Notes: a model not told the origin generated them from the sequence alone. A stretch of DNA of 64,000 nt from Campylobacter lari (GCF_900638335.1 NZ_LR134508.1:806001-870000); one strand, 5' to 3'. Numbered from the stretch's first letter, positions 28,494-37,611 are shown. Program-made: numbers and translations.

Positions 28494-30728
28494 TTATAAG
28501 TAGTTTAATAAACTCATTTGAGAAATTTTAGAGGTTGCTGAAAGCATAGCTTGATAAGAAACCATAGTTTGCATAAACTGCATATAAGTCTGACCATAAT
28601 CAGCATCAGTTACACCACTTTTTATAGAAGCTACATTGATATTTAAAAAAGTCATTCTTTTATTTGTTTCTTCTATATTATTAGTGTAAGCACCTATGGT
28701 TGTTTGCATTTTTCTAACATGATCTTGCAAATGATCTATTCTTTCTAAGGCTCCTTGTAAACCTGTATTTCTAGGATCACTTCCTTCTGAGTCAGCTCTC
28801 ATATTACCATTTAAAACAGCATCTATCATATCATCTAAATCTTTAATTAAATCAATATTTGGGTCATCAATAGTTAAAGAATTATTTGCGCTAAATACAA
28901 AACCAGAACCATTGCTTACCTCGCCTGCTGGAGGAAAACCACTGTTTGAATTTGAATCTTTTAAAGTAAGACCTATATTTGTATTAGTTGAAAATTTATC
29001 AGTAATACTTATACGACCCTTATAATCCATACTAACTTCTACAAAATCTTTAGAATCATTTATATTTTGTTGAATAGTTTGAAAATCACCATTATTTATT
29101 GTTCCGTTTGCATTTGCATTAATTGTAGTAGTTGGAACCTTATCACTTGCAAACATACCTATAATATCATTTAATTGACCATAAGTAATATCCTCAGGTC
29201 TTGTTTGCATACCTACTGAAGTTCCTGTTGCTTCATTATATTGAGAATGGGTAATAGGAAAACTTATAGTTTTAGTAGGATCATTTGGATCTTGGTAGCT
29301 AACCTTGGAATTTTCTAAGTCTATTTCAACCTTATATTTTTGACCACTTTTAGAAGTAATCTCCATTTCAAGTTTTTGACCCTTCATATCCCCATTAGCA
29401 TTTGCTAAAACTTCACTAAGTTTTGTACTATCAGTAGCATACTCACTGGTGCCTTTAATCACTTGAGAAACATTACCAAAAACAGTATTACCATCTTTTT
29501 CAAAAGGCACATCAAAATCAGCTCCATTGGTTTTATTGCCATTGATATTACTTTTTATAAAATCTGTTTTATGTATATCTACAGTAAATTGCTCACCATT
29601 TACCTCAATAGTAACTGGACTTTTAGTATTATTCAAATCTCCACCATGTGCTGCTTGCATGATACGATTAGTCACTTCATCCATACTAATACCCTCAGCA
29701 GCAGCAGCTTCACTTAAAGCTTTAATTTGATCTGCATCTTGAAGTTGTGGCGTCATAGCAACTGCATGAAAATCTAAAGAACTATTACCTTCTTGCAAAT
29801 TTTTAATTTCTATTTGGCCACTATCATTCATAGTTACTTCAACAACTTTATTTGCATCTGTATTGCCATATAATTTACCAATATTTTCTAAAACATCACC
29901 TATTTTATCTTCAGGCCCTATATTAATAGTTGCTTTAAAGCTTGTTCCATCAGGTCTGACACCTTGAATATACATAGATGAGCTTGGAAAAGGCAGCTTG
30001 CTATCTGCATAGTCAAAATCTTTATCTGGATCTAAAGGGCCATTTTGAACATAATTTTGACCTATAAGATAAGAAAATTTAGATTCTTCATCTAAATATT
30101 TTTTTTGCTCAGGATTAGAATTAACATCGTATCTACCATCTATCATAGATACATTTGTAGAGATAATCTTGCTAATATTTGAATCAGGTTTAAAAAATAA
30201 ATCCCAACCAGGTATGTTATAAGGAATTTGAGTTCCAGCACCACTTACTACGAAAATATTATCCTTGTTACCAGTATAATTTCCATATTTGTCAAAAGGT
30301 TTTGTGGCTGTATTAGATCCTGCAAATAAATATTGCCCATTAATACTAGTATTTGCAATATTTACAATAGAATCTCTTACAAGTTTAAGCTCTTTTGCAA
30401 TAGCTTCTCTTGAAGTTTGAGAATTTCCATCACTAGAAGCTTTTACTAAAAGTGTTTTAAATTTTTCCAAAAGCTCGGTAATGTTTTTTAAAGCTGTGTC
30501 TGTATTTTTTGCCATTTCTTGCGCTGCTTGAGTGCCTTGAATAATCTGACCTATATTTGCCATCTCATATTCTAATCTTGAACCATTAATATAAATATTA
30601 GCATTTTCCCAAGAGTGCTGTATGAGCTGACCTGTTTGCAATTGCAAATTATATTTATTAAGTAAAGACTGACCATCCGTGTAATTTTGTATAGAAGTGT
30701 AGTAGTTATACTGGTTACTGATTCTCAT
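28494..30728 (-). CDS. flgL: flagellar hook-filament junction protein FlgL
   Basis: 744-residue hook-associated protein 3, exported by the flagellar type III system. Flagellin-like ends are clear: N-terminal MRISNQYNYYTSIQNYTDGQ with a Gln-rich helix, and C-terminal GQTYMQFMQTMVSYQAMLSAT. A long central beta-rich insert makes it more than twice the enterobacterial length, as is usual in Campylobacter. The ATG at 30728 follows GGAG; the frame's earlier start is not needed. A sigma-54 promoter lies 38-54 bp upstream. Confidence 0.93.
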   Translation of the reverse strand: MRISNQYNYYTSIQNYTDGQSLLNKYNLQLQTGQLIQHSWENANIYINGSRLEYEMANIGQIIQGTQAAQEMAKNTDTALKNITELLEKFKTLLVKASSDGNSQTSREAIAKELKLVRDSIVNIANTSINGQYLFAGSNTATKPFDKYGNYTGNKDNIFVVSGAGTQIPYNIPGWDLFFKPDSNISKIISTNVSMIDGRYDVNSNPEQKKYLDEESKFSYLIGQNYVQNGPLDPDKDFDYADSKLPFPSSSMYIQGVRPDGTSFKATINIGPEDKIGDVLENIGKLYGNTDANKVVEVTMNDSGQIEIKNLQEGNSSLDFHAVAMTPQLQDADQIKALSEAAAAEGISMDEVTNRIMQAAHGGDLNNTKSPVTIEVNGEQFTVDIHKTDFIKSNINGNKTNGADFDVPFEKDGNTVFGNVSQVIKGTSEYATDSTKLSEVLANANGDMKGQKLEMEITSKSGQKYKVEIDLENSKVSYQDPNDPTKTISFPITHSQYNEATGTSVGMQTRPEDITYGQLNDIIGMFASDKVPTTTINANANGTINNGDFQTIQQNINDSKDFVEVSMDYKGRISITDKFSTNTNIGLTLKDSNSNSGFPPAGEVSNGSGFVFSANNSLTIDDPNIDLIKDLDDMIDAVLNGNMRADSEGSDPRNTGLQGALERIDHLQDHVRKMQTTIGAYTNNIEETNKRMTFLNINVASIKSGVTDADYGQTYMQFMQTMVSYQAMLSATSKISQMSLLNYL

Positions 30729-30765
30729 TATTTTGCTCCGCAAATAAATTTTTTAATTATCTACA

Positions 30766-30782
30766 AGCAAAAAAAGTTCCAA
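30766..30782 (-). promoter_or_regulatory. sigma-54 (RpoN) promoter of flgL
   Basis: The minus strand reads TTGGAAC, five T, TTGCT: GG at -24 and GC at -12 with correct spacing. It fits the RpoN control known for Campylobacter hook and rod genes. Confidence 0.75.
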
Positions 30783-30842
30783 TTTTAAATATATTTTAAT
30801 TTTCTATATAAATATTTTTATATTGTTTTAATTTTTTTTTAG

Positions 30843-30848
30843 TATAAT
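30843..30848 (+). promoter_or_regulatory. -10 box of tRNA-Leu
   Basis: TATAAT lies 36 bp before the mature tRNA 5' end, in an AT-rich region. Confidence 0.55.
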
Positions 30849-30884
30849 TTCACATTCTATATTTTTAATTTAAAATCTTAAAAA

Positions 30885-30971
30885 GCCCGAGTGGTGAAAC
30901 TGGTAGACGCGCCAGACTCAAAATCTGGTAAGGGCAACCTTGTGTCGGTTCGAGTCCGACCTCGGGCACCA
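30885..30971 (+). tRNA. tRNA-Leu(CAA)
   Basis: The acceptor stem GCCCGAG pairs with CTCGGGC and is followed by ACCA, so CCA is encoded. The anticodon stem CCAGA / TCTGG carries loop CTCAAAA, anticodon CAA, which reads UUG. The long variable arm (GTAAGGGCAACCTTGTGTC region) is that of a class II tRNA, and the T loop is GGTTCGAGTCC. It sits at the left edge of the prophage remnant; no second copy of its 3' end was seen on the far side. Confidence 0.97.
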
Positions 30972-31050
30972 TTACTTTTATCATAAACTCTCATAAATTA
31001 TTGCAAATTATCAAAATAAATCCGATAAATAAGCACTTTGGAAAGATTTT

Positions 31051-31145
31051 AGTTATCACTAATTATCACTAATTATCACTAATTATCACTAATTATCACT
31101 AATTATCACTAATTATCACTAATTATCACTAATTATCACTAATTA
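31051..31145. repeat. 10-bp tandem repeat array flanked by inverted arms
   Basis: AATTATCACT is repeated eight times without change (31061-31140), preceded by one variant AGTTATCACT and followed by a partial AATTA. The array is bracketed by AAAGATTTTAGTT on the left and AATTAAAATCTTT on the right, inverted copies with one mismatch. The array could thus form the loop of a hairpin. It is noncoding, between tRNA-Leu and the prophage. TATGTGCAA also occurs twice just after it (31169-31190). Confidence 0.9.
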
Positions 31146-31235
31146 AAATCTTTTGACAAATCAAAAAATATGTGCAAAAGTATGTGCAATTAAAAAAATT
31201 ATTTTTTACACACACTTTAAAGGAAAATGTCGGCG

Positions 31236-31275
31236 GAAAAATAAAAAGTCCATAAAAGTGGCCATTTTATTTTTC
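31236..31275 (-). terminator. hairpin at the left edge of the prophage genes
   Basis: An 11-bp perfect stem GAAAAATAAAA / TTTTATTTTTC (31236-31246 and 31265-31275) with an 18-nt loop lies about 30 bp beyond the end of the minus-strand accessory gene. It is A/T only, so stability is modest. Confidence 0.4.
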
Positions 31276-31303
31276 TACAAACCTTAAACTTAAAATTTGA
31301 TTA

Positions 31304-32003
31304 TCATATTTCTTTTACTTTATTTTTCCAAAAATCGACAATCTTTTTACTAATTTTAGGATTTATTTCAGCTTCTTTTATTAAATTATTTATACAATCA
31401 ATTCTTTTTTGCTTGGATTTAATGGTTTTTAATTTTTGAGCTTCTTCATAATACTTAATACATTGATTTTCAAAAAGACTTACATCGTAATTATCTTCTA
31501 AAAGATGAATAATATCAGTAATTAAACCATAAGCTTTAGGGTGTCTTTTTTTGTATTTTTTCTTGCATTTCTAATGCAAGTTTTTTTCTACCTTCTGCAA
31601 CATCTTTATTTTTTGATTTTAAAGCTATATCAACGCTTTCTTCTGCGATTAAGATAAAATTTATTGCCTCTAAATAATTATCCTGATTATTTGAAGAGAG
31701 ATAACGTGAAATTTTTTCTTGTTTATTTGTAGAAAAATTTTTACACTTCTCATATAATTCTCGATAAGGTCTTTCTAATCTTTTAATCATTTCTTCTGTA
31801 ATAATAGCTTTACCATAATGAATTTTTGCAGCTTCTATTAAAGGAATTTCATAATATTTAGATATCACTTCTATTTCTTTTAAATCTTCTTTAGTAAGAG
31901 TACCGTTTGCTATTTTTATTAATTTTGATTTTATTCTAAAACCAGAATAAACAAATAAACCAATTGTTGCAATCAATATTGTAATAATAAAATATAACAT
32001 CAC
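31304..32003 (-). pseudogene. membrane-anchored prophage accessory protein, frameshifted in an A7 tract
   Basis: The first 155 codons encode an N-terminal membrane helix (about 3-22) and a charged helical cytoplasmic part. The frame stops at 31536, just after a run of seven A (31546-31552, minus strand). One added A joins it to a frame open to 31304 that has no start codon of its own, giving about 230 residues. It follows the CI-type repressor with a 4-bp overlap, a usual place for lysogeny or exclusion genes. Function is unknown. It could be a dead gene, a slipping tract or a sequencing error. Confidence 0.65.
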
Positions 32004-32674
32004 TCGTACTTTATAATAGCATTTTCAAAAGTTTTAATTGATATTGCCTTACAAACAACGCCTATAATTTCAGCGTTGTTAATATGCTCAATATTAACAA
32101 CAATATCTTTGTAAAAAGAGTTCATAGAGCTTAATACAATTTCATTTACAAATGGTTGTTTTAAAAGCTTTTTGCAGTAAATTTCACCATCAAGGTTGAT
32201 AACCACAATATCTCCATTTTTAACAAGGTCAAGTTTATTTTTGCTCACATCAATAGCTATAACATCTCCACTATGGATAAAAGGCTCCATACTATCTCCT
32301 ATAACTTTAATAATATCGAGTTTAGCTAAAGGCGGTAATCCTAAGGCTTCGCAGGCAAATTTTTTACTTATTGCTATCTCAGTATATTCTAATTGACTAT
32401 TTATAGCACCATATCCAGCGGCTGCTGCTACATCTGTATAATATCTTAATTTCAAAATATCATCTCTAATTCGCATTTTGTCAAAAAAGATAGCATCAAG
32501 TGAAATATTGTGTTCTTTTGAAATTTTCATTAATAAATCGTAGGGAATGGTATTTCTAGTTCTCCAAGTGCTTAATGTATTGGGTTTTACTTCAAAAATT
32601 CCACAAAATTCTTTATCATCGGTGATATTTAACAGAGCATAAACTCTATTCAAAATGTCTGCTGTTTTATGCAT
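32000..32674 (-). CDS. CI-type phage repressor with S24 peptidase domain
   Basis: 224-residue lysogeny repressor of the Mu-like element. The N-terminal helix-turn-helix (about 10-65) matches the phage CI repressor family. The C-terminal S24 domain has Ser in GDSMEPFI and Lys in EIYCKKLL, so SOS-triggered self-cleavage is possible. The frame runs upstream to 32737, but that part overlaps the operators; ATG 32674 follows AAAAGG and is preferred. It is divergent from the ner-MuA unit, as the c gene is in Mu. Confidence 0.82.
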   Translation of the reverse strand: MHKTADILNRVYALLNITDDKEFCGIFEVKPNTLSTWRTRNTIPYDLLMKISKEHNISLDAIFFDKMRIRDDILKLRYYTDVAAAAGYGAINSQLEYTEIAISKKFACEALGLPPLAKLDIIKVIGDSMEPFIHSGDVIAIDVSKNKLDLVKNGDIVVINLDGEIYCKKLLKQPFVNEIVLSSMNSFYKDIVVNIEHINNAEIIGVVCKAISIKTFENAIIKYE

Positions 32675-32701
32675 TATAAGCCTTTTTTTATTAAAAAATT
32701 C

Positions 32702-32757
32702 ACAAAATGCGATAAAATATCTTGACTTAATTCGCATTTTGTCTTATAATTTGATAT
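32702..32757 (+). promoter_or_regulatory. early promoter of the Mu-like element with operator inverted repeat
   Basis: TTGACT (32722-32727) and TATAAT (32745-32750) are 17 bp apart, an unusually full sigma-70 promoter for Campylobacter. It is bracketed by perfect 11-bp inverted arms ACAAAATGCGA (32702-32712) and TCGCATTTTGT (32732-32742). AATTTGATAT follows at 32748. This fits repression of the ner-transposase genes by the divergent CI-type protein. Confidence 0.75.
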
Positions 32758-32788
32758 TTTAATAGCAAATTGTATCTTAAAATAACTC

Positions 32789-32812
32789 AATTTGATATAA
32801 AAATATCAAATT
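32789..32812. promoter_or_regulatory. palindromic operator before the ner-like gene
   Basis: AATTTGATAT and its inverted copy ATATCAAATT are separated by AAAA. A third copy in direct orientation is at 32748-32757. Repeated half-sites between two divergent phage regulators are typical operators; which protein binds is not known. Confidence 0.65.
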
Positions 32813-32823
32813 AAAGGAAAAAA

Positions 32824-33023
32824 ATGTTAAAACAATACTTTGAAGATAATGGTATAAATATAAAAAAATTCGCACAAAAACACAATCTTGATTATTTAAG
32901 CACTATTCGTGTTATAAAAGGTGAATATTTAGGAAAATATAGAGCGAAAAAAATACTAGAGCGGTTTATGAAAAACTCTTAGAGCTTAAAATCATTAATG
33001 AAATGCCTAAGGCTTGTTCATGA
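32824..33023 (+). pseudogene. small Ner-like DNA-binding protein, frameshifted
   Basis: ATG 32824 after AAAGGAAAA opens a 52-codon frame with a helix-turn-helix-like start (NIKKFAQKHNLDYLSTIRVIKG). It is closed by TAG at 32980. If one base is added near 32960 (CTAGAG-CGG), the frame continues as VYEKLLELKIINEMPKACS to a TGA at 33021 that overlaps the transposase ATG, giving about 66 residues with the expected coupling. Placed like Mu ner. It is most likely inactivated by a 1-bp deletion. Confidence 0.6.
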
Positions 33024-35085
33024 TTTACTTCTTAGAAACTAAAGAAGCTTCACAAATTTTTAATGTAAGTGAAGGCGCCTTAAGACTTGCAGTAACTAGA
33101 AAATCAAATAAATATGAGTGGTTGAAAGTAGATAATGCTAATGGTGGCAGAGGTGGCAAAAAACTACTATTTAAAATAAGTAAAGAGCAGATTTTAACCG
33201 CCTTTAACCAAGAATTAATCAGTAAAAATACTTTAATTTATGATGAAAAAATGCAAGAAGTTAAATTGAGTGGGATTATAAGTGAAAATAATACAAATTG
33301 CATTATTGAAGAGAAAAATTTAAATTTAACAGAGCCAAAAATAGACAATGATTTGGCTGTTTTAAATTTAAAATTTGAAAATTTAAGTGATAAGCTTAAA
33401 GAAGATGCGAGAAGCAAAGTAAAACTACTTAAGCAAGTGGAAAAATATATTGAAGGTGGTTTAAAACAAAAAAGAGCCTTAGAAATATTAAATATTAAAA
33501 AAGATATTTTTATAAAATGGCAACAATCCTTCAAAGCTCATGGCATTCTAGGTCTTATCGACACTCGCGGACTTCACCGCAAAGATAAAACAAAACTTAG
33601 CACCTGGATACAAGAGTATGCTTTAAGAGAGTATCGCTCCTTTGCAGCAGGTGGTTTTAATTTCACTGAGCTTTGGTGGAAAATTCATAAAGAAGCAGCA
33701 CAAAAAGAAAATTATGATTTTATAGGTTTTGATTTAGGAGAGGTAAAACCACTTTTTAGTGTAAAAACCTTGCAAAACTTTATTAAAAACTACTATAAAG
33801 ATAAACCATTAGAACATTGTATTATTACTCAGGGTTTAGATAAAGCAAAAAGTAAGTTTCTACCTGCACTTGGCAATCAAAGAGAGCTTTATGATATGAA
33901 AAATATGTGCTGGCAAATCGATAGCTCTCCAGCTGATTTTATAGTTAGAGATGATGAAACTTTCGAGCCTTTCCGCCCTCATATTTTAAGTGTCGTTGAT
34001 GTCTTTAGTGGTATGGGAGTAGCTACTTTAGTAAAAAAATCTAATTCTTTAAGCTTAATATGCCTTTTATGGAAAGTAATTAAAAGGTTTGGTAAGCCTG
34101 ATATGATTAAAGGGTATAATGATAAAGATTATCTTTCAAAAGATTTTCAAAGCTTACTTGATGGTCTTAATATAACTTACGATGCAGCTATTGCTTATGC
34201 GGGAGAACAAAAGGCTTTAGTTGAAAGAAGATTTGGAACACTTCAGCATGCTGGTATTTCTTTATTTCATGGAGCAATAGGATCAAATTTAGCTAAAAGA
34301 GAAGCTATTGAGCAAAAAACTCCTAAAAAAGAACGACATGCTAAAGATGAATATGGTTTTATTAAAAAGACTAATCAAAAACTACTTCATACCTTTAATG
34401 AGGCTTGTGAATTTTTAGAAGCTGAAGTAATTAAATGGAATATGTTAAAGTGCGTCGCAAAAAAGGTGTTAAAACTCCACTTGAACTTTGAAACTCATGT
34501 GATAGAGCTATAGTAAAAATATCTTATGAAGAATTTTTATTTAATGCAGGTAATAAGGAGCTTAGAGTTGTTGGCAAAAAAGGTATTAACTTTGAAGGTA
34601 GAGTTTATAAAAGTGCCTTAATGCCAAGTGTTGGAACAAAGGTTAAATGAGTACAAAATATCGATAATATCAAAGAACTTTTCATCTATGATATGATGGG
34701 AAAATTTATTTGCTTAGCACTTGATGAAAGTATCGCTAAACTTAGCAAAGAAAGCTTTAAAATACTTAAAAAAGGCTATGAAAGCGAAGTTAAAGCTATC
34801 AAAGAGGTGCTTAAAAAAGATGAAATTGCAGCCTTTACTAAACTTAATATTAAACAAGACTTACAAGATCTACAAGTTGCTTTTGAAAACTCACTTATAA
34901 AAGCTAAAGAAGTACAACAAAAATCACTTGCTAAAGAAAATTTAACAACACAAAGAAAACTTGAAAAAATTAAAAACGATACCAGTGCTGATGAGCTTAT
35001 TTTAAACTCTAAAAAAGAAAACACAAACAATGAAAGCGAATTTGACATGGAAGCTTTTATGGATAGAAAATATTTTGCTGGTTAA
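33020..35085 (+). pseudogene. Mu-type DDE transposase (MuA), disrupted by one frameshift and two stops
   Basis: Catalyses replicative transposition in intact phages. The N-terminal DNA-binding part, the DDE core (Asp in WQIDSSP, Asp in KGYNDKDYLS, Glu in QKALVERRFG) and the C-terminal MuB/ClpX-contact part are all present. A 1-bp deletion at about 34436-34441 shifts the frame, which then ends at 34513. The restored frame meets TGA at 34489 and again at 34648, each where Trp is expected (LEL-W-N and KVK-W-VQN), then runs to 35085. The start is ATG 33020; TTG 33014 is upstream. The catalytic triad is intact but the protein would be cut. Confidence 0.85.
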
Positions 35086-35166
35086 AAATTGTTTAAAGCT
35101 TAAATAATTTAAGTTTTAAAGAGTTTTTAAAATCTAAAAACTTAGCAAAAAACAAAAGGATGAAAA

Positions 35167-36090
35167 ATGGATTTAGCCCAACAAACAAAGAGATTTTTAA
35201 ATACACAAAACATCTCTCAAAACAACTTAGCTGATCGCTTAGGTATTAATAAAAGCTATATGGTTGGATACATGAAAGAAGGTAGTGCTTATAAATATGC
35301 TACTAAAGTAGAACCATTGCTTGAAAAGTATATAAAAAGCTTCGTAGAAGAAAAGAGCATTAAAGAACTACAAACACCTTTTATAGTTACAAAAGATGTA
35401 AAAGCAATTAATGTAACTATAGAAAATGCTATGTGTAATCGTGAAATGGGGGTTATCATAGGCGAAGCAGGAACTGGTAAAAGCCGAGCTATTAAAGAAT
35501 ATGCTAATAAAAATGGCACAAGGGTAGTTTTGTTTGAAGCTACTACTGAAACTAGCAAAAGAATGCTTTTAAGCGGTCTTGAAAACAAACTTAATGTGTG
35601 TTTTAAAGGCTCACTTGATGATAAGATTAGAGGCATAGCTAGTGAGTTATCAAGAACTTCAAAAGTTTTAATTATAGATGAGAGCGAACACTTACCTTTT
35701 AGAGCACTTGAGTGCTTAAGACGCATATATGATTTTTCAAACACTGCTTTGATTTTAGTAGGAACTAAAAAACTTAAAAACAATCTTACAGGTGTTGGTA
35801 GAAATGATTATAACGAATATGGACAGCTTAGCTCTAGAATTGGTGCAAAATGGGAATTAAAAGGACTTTGCTATCAAAACAAAGAGGGCTTAAAAAATGA
35901 TGATTTAAAAGCACTTTGCGATTATTTTTCCTTAGTAGATAAAAAAGCAATAGATTTGGTTTTTAATCTAGCTAGAGGTAATTTTAGAAAAAGCGAAAAG
36001 CTTTTAAAAAGAGCCAGTGATTTTGCTGATGGTAAAAGTATAGAAATAAAGCATATTGAAGCTGCAGCTGGATATTTGCTATTAGGTTAA
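35167..36090 (+). CDS. Mu-type transposition ATPase MuB
   Basis: 307-residue AAA ATPase that selects target DNA and stimulates the transposase. An N-terminal Cro-like helix-turn-helix (about 8-45, QNNLADRLGINKSYMVGYM) is followed by Walker A GEAGTGKSRAI and Walker B KVLIIDESEHL. It is intact, with a good SD (AAAAGGATG) and the usual place after MuA. Confidence 0.88.
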   Translation: MDLAQQTKRFLNTQNISQNNLADRLGINKSYMVGYMKEGSAYKYATKVEPLLEKYIKSFVEEKSIKELQTPFIVTKDVKAINVTIENAMCNREMGVIIGEAGTGKSRAIKEYANKNGTRVVLFEATTETSKRMLLSGLENKLNVCFKGSLDDKIRGIASELSRTSKVLIIDESEHLPFRALECLRRIYDFSNTALILVGTKKLKNNLTGVGRNDYNEYGQLSSRIGAKWELKGLCYQNKEGLKNDDLKALCDYFSLVDKKAIDLVFNLARGNFRKSEKLLKRASDFADGKSIEIKHIEAAAGYLLLG

Positions 36091-36092
36091 GA

Positions 36093-36284
36093 ATGAATTT
36101 TGAAGAAATAGCTAGGGAATTAAATATCTCAAGAGTTAGAGTTGGACAAATATATAAATCCGCCTTAAAAAAGCTAGCTCATCCAAAAAACAAAGAAAAA
36201 TGGAAAGAGATTATGGATACCTTAGAAGCTTTAGAAGAGCAAAGAGTAAAAAAAGAAAATTTAATGCAAGGAGAAAGAAAATGA
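36093..36284 (+). CDS. small sigma-70 region 4-like DNA-binding protein
   Basis: 63 residues with EIARELNISRVRVGQIYKSAL, a sigma-70 region 4 helix-turn-helix, followed by a charged helix. It starts 2 bp after muB and overlaps the next gene as ATGA. Probably a phage regulator of early or middle genes. The role is inferred only from the motif. Confidence 0.7.
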   Translation: MNFEEIARELNISRVRVGQIYKSALKKLAHPKNKEKWKEIMDTLEALEEQRVKKENLMQGERK

Positions 36285-36466
36285 GAAGAATGATTAGAGG
36301 CGAAAGAGCTGATTATAGTGCTTCTTTATATGAGGTAAAAGGTGCAAGTATTGTTTACAAAGAAAGTGGTGCATTTATAGATATTTTAAAAGGAATCTAT
36401 CCTGATCATATTGCCTTAAAAATAATCAATCATGAAAAAAGCAAAAAGCTTAACAAAGGTGCTTAA
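36281..36466 (+). CDS. small hypothetical phage protein
   Basis: 61 residues, basic, no membrane segment. The ATG at 36281 overlaps the previous stop and has GGAGAAAG upstream, so I use it rather than an open-frame start at 36200. I do not recognise the family; it lies in the early operon between the sigma-like gene and the DUF4406-like remnant. Confidence 0.6.
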   Translation: MRRMIRGERADYSASLYEVKGASIVYKESGAFIDILKGIYPDHIALKIINHEKSKKLNKGA

Positions 36467-36521
36467 TTAAAGCACTTTGATTAAGTTTTTTAAAACTTAA
36501 ATTTATTAGAAAGGAAAATTC

Positions 36522-36859
36522 ATGGCAATAGTTTATATAGCTTCCCCTTATAAAGCTTTAGCTGTAAGAGAAAGTCAAAGAAAAGCACAAGCTATTAGCA
36601 TAGCAACGCAAGAATGCTTAAAAATCATGCGTGAATGTGAAGGCTTTACACCTGTTTCACTATTTTACAATTTAGCTATTTAGATGAAGAAAAACACAGA
36701 GAAATAGCTTTAAAAATGGGATTAGAGCTTTTAAAAGCAAGTGATTATATTTATATGAGTACTCATGAAGATGCTAAGCATTCACAAGGTATGCAAGAAG
36801 AATTAGCATTAGCTAAAAAGCTTGGCATTAAAGAATTAACATTGGATTTGCCCTTATAA
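36522..36859 (+). pseudogene. DUF4406 / nucleoside deoxyribosyltransferase-like gene, frameshifted
   Basis: MAIVYIASPYKALAVRES is the start of a DUF4406-type Rossmann domain. The frame breaks at 36683. Restoring one C at 36660 joins it to FSYLDEEKHREIALKMGLELL and YIYMSTHEDAKHSQGM, ending at 36859 with about 112 residues. A single C deletion explains everything. SD AAGGAAAA is present. Confidence 0.75.
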
Positions 36860-36893
36860 AAAGGGTTTGAGAATAGCTAGAAAAAGAATTAAA

Positions 36894-36920
36894 CACGCGA
36901 TACTTTTAAGGTATGGCGTG
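36894..36920 (+). other. RNA hairpin between early phage genes
   Basis: A 10-bp stem (CACGCGATAC with GTATGGCGTG, one G-G mismatch) has a 7-nt loop and is unusually GC-rich for this region. It lies in the 108-bp gap before the gam gene and has no T tail. It may be an mRNA processing or stability element. Confidence 0.45.
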
Positions 36921-36967
36921 GTTCTTTGGGATTACCAAATTAGAAAATACAATTTAAAGGAGAACAA

Positions 36968-37453
36968 ATGGAAATAAAAAGTTTTGAAGATGTCAATTTA
37001 GCGCTTAAAAAAATAGCTGAACTTAGTGTAAAGATAGAAAAGATTAATGGTGATGTAACTTTAGCTTGTAATGAGATTAAAAAAGCTCATGCGGGTAAAA
37101 TTAAAGTTTTAAACGATGAGCTTAAATATATGGAACAATGTATTAGCACCTTTTGTGAAAACAACAAGCATGAATTTACTGAAAAAAGATCTAAAGAATT
37201 TACCTTTGGAAAAATTGGCTATCGTATAAGCGAGAGTGTGCCTTTACCAAGAGTAAAAGAAAAGTTAGAAGCTCTTGTAAAAGCTTTTAAAAGTTATGGG
37301 CTTAATGAATGTATTAGCTACAAAGAAGAGCTTAATAAAGATGTTATTGTAGGGCTTGAAGATAGCACTTTAGTAAAGCTTGGTCTTAAAAGAGTGGTAA
37401 AAGATAATTTTAGAATAGAACCTCGTATTGAAAATTTGGAGATTGAAAAATGA
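36968..37453 (+). CDS. gam: Mu Gam-like host-nuclease inhibitor
   Basis: 161 residues, largely helical, matching the Gam family that binds DNA ends and protects them from exonuclease; it is a distant relative of Ku. Supporting stretches are a long N-terminal coiled helix (about 15-60) and EFTFGKIGYRISESVPLPRV, the beta core. Intact, with AAAGGAG before the ATG; overlaps the next small frame as ATGA. Confidence 0.85.
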   Translation: MEIKSFEDVNLALKKIAELSVKIEKINGDVTLACNEIKKAHAGKIKVLNDELKYMEQCISTFCENNKHEFTEKRSKEFTFGKIGYRISESVPLPRVKEKLEALVKAFKSYGLNECISYKEELNKDVIVGLEDSTLVKLGLKRVVKDNFRIEPRIENLEIEK

Positions 37454-37575
37454 AACTTAGCAATATTATTGCTTGGGTTTTATATCAGAGTGAATTAGAA
37501 AATTTTACTATTAAAGATAAAGATATTGACCCAAGCGGTGTTATTAGATTTTTAAAATTTAACAAAGTCCATTGA
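37450..37575 (+). CDS. small hypothetical phage protein
   Basis: 41 residues (MKLSNIIAWVLYQ...), start codon overlapping the gam stop (ATGA), suggesting coupled translation. I know of no family; it may be the shortened start of a longer gene. Confidence 0.4.
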   Translation: MKLSNIIAWVLYQSELENFTIKDKDIDPSGVIRFLKFNKVH

Positions 37576-37611
37576 TTTAATGGGTTCGATTAAGTTTTTA
37601 AAGGATGGTTT

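Noticed and set aside
29463-29730. Plus-strand frames inside flgL
   Set aside because: They run opposite to a conserved flagellar gene, with no SD or domain support.
31061-31140. Possible CRISPR array
   Set aside because: The 10-bp units are contiguous with no spacers and no cas genes are nearby; it is a tandem repeat.
32675-32737. N-terminal extension of the phage repressor
   Set aside because: This stretch contains the promoter and inverted-repeat operator and has no SD; ATG 32674 is better.
34489-34650. The two TGA codons in MuA as selenocysteine
   Set aside because: They sit at expected Trp positions, no SECIS hairpin follows, and a frameshift is also needed; simple decay explains them.
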